A stretch of 33,798 nucleotides of DNA, taken from the NCBI GenBank assembly GCA_016929295.1, contig JAFGJB010000269.1, positions 1-33,798 of the forward strand, read 5' to 3'. Below are positions 32,127-33,798 of this stretch, piece after piece. A model generated the notes under the pieces. It was not told the origin of the DNA. It saw nothing but the letters and a program-made list of their open reading frames with translations, and did not search any database. This stretch comes from Candidatus Zhuqueibacterota bacterium (GTDB lineage Bacteria > Zhuqueibacterota > Zhuqueibacteria > Residuimicrobiales > Krinioviventaceae). Each line of letters starts with the position of its first letter. Positions within the stretch are counted from its first letter, which is position 1. The translations under genes were made by a program, and so were the position numbers.

Positions 32127-33208
32127 CCACTGTCACTGTTGACCTGGGTGAACGCAGCTACCCGATCTGCGTCGACGCTGGTGCACTGGCACAGTTAGGC
32201 GAGCACCTGCAAAAGCATCACCTGACCGAGAGACTCTTTATCATTACAGATGACAATGTGCGCCCTTTGTATGGCGACAAGGTGCGTCATTCGCTGGCTG
32301 CAGCCGGGATGCCGGTTGAGATGTTGTCCGTCCCTGCCGGCGAGAGTTCGAAATCTTTCGAGCAGCTGCAGCTGCTCTATACAGGATTGCTCGAAAAAAA
32401 AGCGGACAGGAATTCAATCATCATCGCGCTTGGCGGCGGCGTCGTCGGCGATCTGGCCGGCTATGTCGCCGCAACGTTCATGCGCGGCATCCGGTTTGTG
32501 CAGGCGCCGACAACGATATTGGCGCAAGTGGACAGCAGCGTGGGCGGCAAGGTCGGCATCAATCATCCTTTGGGAAAAAATCTCATCGGCGCATTTCACC
32601 AGCCGCAATTTGTTCTCATCGATGCCGAAACATTGACCACGCTGCCGGAGCGCGAGATTCGCGCCGGATGCGTCGAGATTTTAAAGTATGGCTATATCTC
32701 TGATGCCGTTTTTTATGAACAGATCGCCGGCAATTTGCCGGCGCTTTTTTCATTGAAAGAGACAGCGCTGCTCGAATCGGTTCTCCGCCGCAGCTGCTCG
32801 ATCAAGGCGGAAATCGTATCAAAAGATGAGAGGGAATCGGGTCTGCGCGCCATGCTTAATTTTGGTCATACGATCGGGCATGCCATTGAAGCGGTGACCA
32901 ACTATGGCTCATTTTTGCACGGCGAAGCGGTCCTCTATGGTATGAAAGCAGCGCTCTATCTTTCCTGGCGCCGAGGGACATTGACAAAAGAGTGTCTGGA
33001 TGAAGCGGTGGCGATTCTCGCGCAATTCAACGCGCCGGCATTGCCCGATTTGGACCATCGTGCGCTCTTGTCCGCCATGCAAAAGGACAAAAAGCGCTCA
33101 TCGATGGGACAACAATGGGTGCTGTTGCACGATATCGGCCGCGCCTATCTGACGCGCGACGTAAAAGAACAATGGGTGGAGGAGGCGATTGATTTTATGA
33201 AGAGCTGA
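32123..33208 (+). CDS. aroB: 3-dehydroquinate synthase
   Basis: AroB closes DAHP to 3-dehydroquinate with NAD and zinc. The 361-residue protein has VPAGESSKSFEQ, ALGGGVVGDLAGYVAATFMRGI, QAPTTILAQVDSSVGGKVGINH, KNLIGAFHQP, AGCVEILKYG, KDERESGLRAMLNFGHTIGHAIE and LHGEAVLYGMKAALYL with the zinc-binding Glu and His residues. It overlaps aroK by 4 bases (ATGA) and is the last gene of the operon. No terminator with a T-run follows; instead the palindrome cluster at 33240 comes 31 bases after its stop. Confidence 0.97.
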   Translation: MTTVTVDLGERSYPICVDAGALAQLGEHLQKHHLTERLFIITDDNVRPLYGDKVRHSLAAAGMPVEMLSVPAGESSKSFEQLQLLYTGLLEKKADRNSIIIALGGGVVGDLAGYVAATFMRGIRFVQAPTTILAQVDSSVGGKVGINHPLGKNLIGAFHQPQFVLIDAETLTTLPEREIRAGCVEILKYGYISDAVFYEQIAGNLPALFSLKETALLESVLRRSCSIKAEIVSKDERESGLRAMLNFGHTIGHAIEAVTNYGSFLHGEAVLYGMKAALYLSWRRGTLTKECLDEAVAILAQFNAPALPDLDHRALLSAMQKDKKRSSMGQQWVLLHDIGRAYLTRDVKEQWVEEAIDFMKS

Positions 33209-33239
33209 TGCGGCGAAGAGTGCTCTATTCTCAAACGAT

Positions 33240-33345
33240 CGTCCAGGGATTCAATCCCTGGACGCGGAATGTCTGAGGGCTTCAAGCCCTATACGGACTG
33301 GAAGTCCTTATCCATTTAGCGCCAAGGATTAGGAAATCCTGGGCG
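33240..33345. repeat. Cluster of four related palindromes
   Basis: Four GC-rich dyads follow each other: CGTCCAGGGATT-C-AATCCCTGGACG (33240-33264, perfect 12-bp arms), AGGGCTT-C-AAGCCCT (33276-33290), GGACT-GGA-AGTCC (33295-33307) and an 11-bp imperfect dyad 33320-33345 (CGCCAAGGATT with AATCCTGGGCG, one mismatch). Their centres are spaced about 31, 18 and 31 bases apart. The shared core type is GGG(A/C)TTCAA(T/G)CCC. The look is that of an interspersed extragenic palindromic element rather than a terminator. Confidence 0.8.
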
Positions 33346-33482
33346 AACTTTTTCCTGAGCTAACTGGATAATAAAAACACTAATATGGTCAGAGTGTCAA
33401 AATTATTGCACACAGGCGTTAATTTTTTCATTCTTCCAAAGTATCTTTCAATATCTATTATAAGCCAGGCAGAGGACTAAAA

Positions 33483-33713
33483 ATGGAACTTATCGGTGCA
33501 AAACAATTTTTACTTTTGATTGGGATGGCATTTTTCAGTTTATTTTTAAGCCAGCTTTTGGTGTCATCAGGGAAAACAGTTGTTCCATTTTTTCGGAAAT
33601 TTCTCCTCATTAGCTTTGTTTTGTTGTTCCTTTTGCCTTATAATATTTTTTCGTCTTATTCAACAATCTGTTTCTCGCGAGTTAGGCTTTTTACCATATC
33701 AGAAAAGACATAG
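33483..33713 (+). CDS. Short AT-rich membrane-protein ORF of unknown function (possibly a remnant)
   Basis: The 76-residue frame begins at ATG 33483 with GAGG about 8 bases upstream. It contains two hydrophobic segments, roughly residues 8-27 (FLLLIGMAFFSLFLSQLLV) and 38-56 (FRKFLLISFVLLFLLPYN), so two membrane passes are likely. The base composition is clearly more AT-rich than the rest of the window, and the last 20 residues look less structured. It may be a true small membrane protein, or the start of a longer gene broken by a frameshift after about residue 56. I do not recognise it. Confidence 0.45.
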   Translation: MELIGAKQFLLLIGMAFFSLFLSQLLVSSGKTVVPFFRKFLLISFVLLFLLPYNIFSSYSTICFSRVRLFTISEKT

Positions 33714-33798
33714 CCCCAATGTACCAAGATTAGTGCAAAAACGGACAATTTTAGGATGAAAATAGTGCTAAGCTATTGTTTATTAGTACGGCGACTCA

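Noticed and set aside
33240-33264. The first palindrome read as an intrinsic terminator for aroB
   Set aside because: No T-run follows on the plus strand and the loop is very small. It fits an extragenic palindrome better, though it may still influence transcript ends.
33209-33345. CRISPR-like array
   Set aside because: The repeats are palindromes of differing sequence and length with uneven spacing. There are no identical direct repeats and no cas genes in the window.
33756-33798. Possible start of another gene (ATG at 33756) running off the right edge
   Set aside because: Only 14 codons are visible and the AGG is directly against the ATG, so there is too little to support a call.

Overview
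The window looks like an ordinary chromosomal stretch from a free-living, probably anaerobic or microaerophilic, diderm bacterium of about 50% GC. The clues are a flavodiiron oxygen/NO reductase, ThyX instead of ThyA, a lipoprotein protease, an RfaE-like sugar kinase, many TTG/GTG starts and tight operons. DUF4254, the type I-beta DAHP synthase with a regulatory N-terminus and the palindrome cluster at the right end would fit an uncultured FCB-type lineage (KSB1 or Calditrichota-like). That placement is a guess, because no rRNA or ribosomal protein gene is present. I see no tRNA, CRISPR array, prophage or transposase gene.

Layout. (1) 1-5575, minus strand: a thiamine salvage operon read right to left. 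It runs promoter, TPP riboswitch, intrinsic terminator, SAM methyltransferase, thiM, thiE, thiL, thiD, tenA, and then a PfkB sugar kinase cut by the window edge. thiM/thiD/tenA feed thiazole and pyrimidine precursors to thiE, and thiL makes TPP. No de novo genes (thiC, thiG, thiH) are in view. (2) 5600-8290, plus strand: a DUF4254 protein, a LarA-fold protein with altered active-site residues and a ferritin-like protein, ended by a strong terminator. (3) 8300-15725, plus strand: Fe-S assembly (iscS, iscU), flavodiiron protein, thyX, lipA, def, a small unknown, a sugar nucleotidyltransferase and a ROK kinase. (4) 15735-23159: a histidine operon hisG-D-C-B-H-A-F-I with overlapping or closely abutting genes, preceded by an attenuator-like leader and followed by a secreted protein of unknown function. 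hisE and a histidinol-phosphatase are absent. (5) 23448-25596: a C11 (clostripain-family) lipoprotein protease, a long hairpin and queD. (6) 25606-33208: an aromatic amino acid operon (chorismate mutase, DAHP synthase, tyrA, aroA, aroE, aroC, aroK, aroB), again behind a promoter, a short leader ORF and an intrinsic terminator. Every step from DAHP to chorismate is present except 3-dehydroquinate dehydratase. (7) 33209-33798: four related palindromes in a row, then an AT-rich stretch with a short membrane-protein ORF.

The most interesting points are three biosynthetic operons (thi, his, aro) that each carry a leader with a terminator and a possible competing structure; the LarA-like protein that has lost the lysine anchoring the nickel-pincer cofactor; a methyltransferase leading a TPP-riboswitch operon; and the palindrome array. 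I found no clearly new multi-gene system. All functional calls rest on motif recognition by eye, and nothing was searched against a database.
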